Source: Molanna angustata
Lineage: Eukaryota; Arthropoda; Insecta; Trichoptera; Molannidae
DNA length: 64,000 nt
Assembly: GCA_963576475.1 (NCBI GenBank)
Contig: OY754982.1
Span: forward strand, 5,415,201 to 5,479,200
Direction: 5' to 3'
A program made the position numbers and the translations under genes. How positions within the stretch are numbered: position 1 is the first letter of the stretch; each line of letters starts with the position of its first letter. Under the pieces are notes generated by a model. It saw nothing but the letters and a program-made list of their open reading frames with translations. It did not search any database and was not told where the DNA came from. Of the stretch, positions 63,901 through 64,000 are shown piece by piece.

Positions 63901-64000
63901 TTCCGGCGTAATCCGAGATTTAAGTTGATAATTCGGTGTCCATATGAAGGTATTATTGTTCCATTTGCTGCATAAATAGGAGTGATGATACTGTCTGTAG
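60951..64000 (-). CDS. pol: Gypsy-type LTR retrotransposon pol (protease end, RT, RNase H, integrase), cut by the right edge
   Basis: The frame is open from the window edge to TAA at 60953-60951, over 1,015 codons. From the edge inward: the end of an aspartic protease ('[13 protein letters not shown]'); reverse transcriptase with '[20 protein letters not shown]', '[13 protein letters not shown]' and catalytic 'YIDDILVAS'; RNase H ('[16 protein letters not shown]', '[11 protein letters not shown]'); integrase with an HHCC-type finger ('[18 protein letters not shown]', 'CIECQ') and acidic residues in 'IHIDLVGPL', 'TTDQGRQF' and '[12 protein letters not shown]'; then a Thr/Asp-rich tail ending '[19 protein letters not shown]'. 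That tail and the LTR start recall the CsRn1/Kabuki-like branch, from memory. No stop or frameshift is seen, so the copy may be young. gag and the 5' LTR are outside the window. Confidence 0.95.
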   Translation of the reverse strand, partial: TDSIITPIYAANGTIIPSYGHRIINLNLGLRRNHKWKFIVADVTKPIIGADFLTNYDILVDLKRKLLIDKKTGLTSKGTVYRTSVIDIATVQSTSKFQKIIRKYPSLTRADMAQKGSKTNITHHIQTRGPPVTTKMRRLNPLQLEIAKKEFAYMIEQGICRPSKSNWSSPLHMVKKPDGNYRMCGDYRRLNSITKPDKYPIPQLQDFSHKLHDAKIFTKIDLSRAYNQINMEEEDIQKTALLTPFGLYEFTKMPPGLSNAAQTFQRHLHNITRDLEYVFTYIDDILVASRNINEHEKHLDKLFERLSENGLIINQDKCKFGVEEVHFLGYRINKNGSTPIPEKVEAIIKIEPPKDAKGLRRFMGMLNFYRKFLPNAAETQKILFDQLKGYTKNDKRKLQWTTELKKAFDKCKQDLTQAALLVHINSSAEIAIMVDASDHAMGAALQQKTDNSWQPISFFSRKFNSAQEKYSTYDRELTAIYEAIKYFRPQIEGRNFVIITDHKPLIFAFNKIKLNSPRQERQLDYISQFTTRIKHISGEENIVADTLSRIEEIEITSNIDYIKMAREQLTDKELKKMQENSSLSLKKISIPNTNKMLWCDISTNTLRPYVPITMREEVILSVHKLSHPGVKTTAKLLKHKYIWPNIDKTVKNVVNNCIECQTSKIHRHTVTPLKQYKPADGRFKNIHIDLVGPLTPSRDYIYLLTIIDRYTRWPEAIPLKDMSAETVADALMYNWIARFGVPNSITTDQGRQFESSLFNKLMNKLGIIHNRTTAYHPQSNGMIERWHRSLKTSLMAAGNISWSTTLPLTLLGLRTVIKEGSDYTPAEMTYGTTLRLPGDFFEDGPPEEQNTYGHKLQQTMSEIRPIPIANHGRKKTFVHKQMANTKYVFLRHDAVRRPLQKPYDGPYLLIKKDDKTATITINGKNKQVSLDRLKPAFFLNENTDYGVEPSSRHTTSTEQRWTSTPQTHQATTPDDTSDDTSDDTPDATPERQPHTTTRAGRRVYFPERFTSYKYF

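Overview
This is an AT-rich insect nuclear window, most likely from a moth or butterfly. The grounds are an intronless ZAD-C2H2 zinc finger gene (a family that expanded in holometabolous insects), a repeat containing the 'ATGGACATAGGCCTCCCC' signature often seen in lepidopteran LINE tails, several tRNA-derived SINE families, and many short inverted-repeat elements. The order is my inference; I did not identify the species.

Host genes, left to right. (1) A divergent NXF-family RNA-export factor runs on the minus strand over 9 exons from 29390 to 2043. (2) An intronless NVL (two-AAA-domain ribosome-biogenesis ATPase) is on the plus strand at 4858-7686, inside the last NXF intron. (3) An intronless ZAD + 11-finger C2H2 protein is at 31234-32736 (+). 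(4) KTI12, the Elongator-associated P-loop protein, has four exons at 34789-42246 (+). (5) CARNMT1, carnosine N-methyltransferase, has eight exons at 55551-44192 (-), convergent with KTI12. All splice junctions given were read by hand: GT-AG ends, continuous phase, and protein continuity with the families.

Everything else is mainly mobile DNA, much of it in introns. The NXF introns hold a 2.3-kb DNA element with terminal inverted repeats, 18-bp subterminal motifs and a decayed DUF7869-like protein. They also hold a 5'-truncated LINE with a 413-codon reverse transcriptase frame, a recent 1,052-bp tandem duplication carrying (AT)n arrays and a PIF/Harbinger remnant, a near-perfect 181-bp palindrome, a 670-bp fold-back element and many SINE pieces. 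KTI12 intron 3 holds two inverted copies of a 0.56-kb element and an intact 355-bp MITE. CARNMT1 has a 147-bp tandem duplication of most of its exon 3.

The right end (55.7-64 kb) is a cluster of transposons: a 926-bp solo LTR with a 4-bp target duplication inside a MITE, a 1.3-kb pogo-like internal-deletion derivative, an intact LINE-type ORF1 (PHD finger + coiled coil) without its ORF2, and the pol gene and 3' LTR of a Gypsy-type retrotransposon that runs off the right edge.

The best candidates for something undescribed are the DUF7869-like element with its subterminal 18-mers, and the divergent NXF gene (acidic N-terminus, UBA cut at a splice-donor/stop overlap) with an intronless NVL nested inside it.
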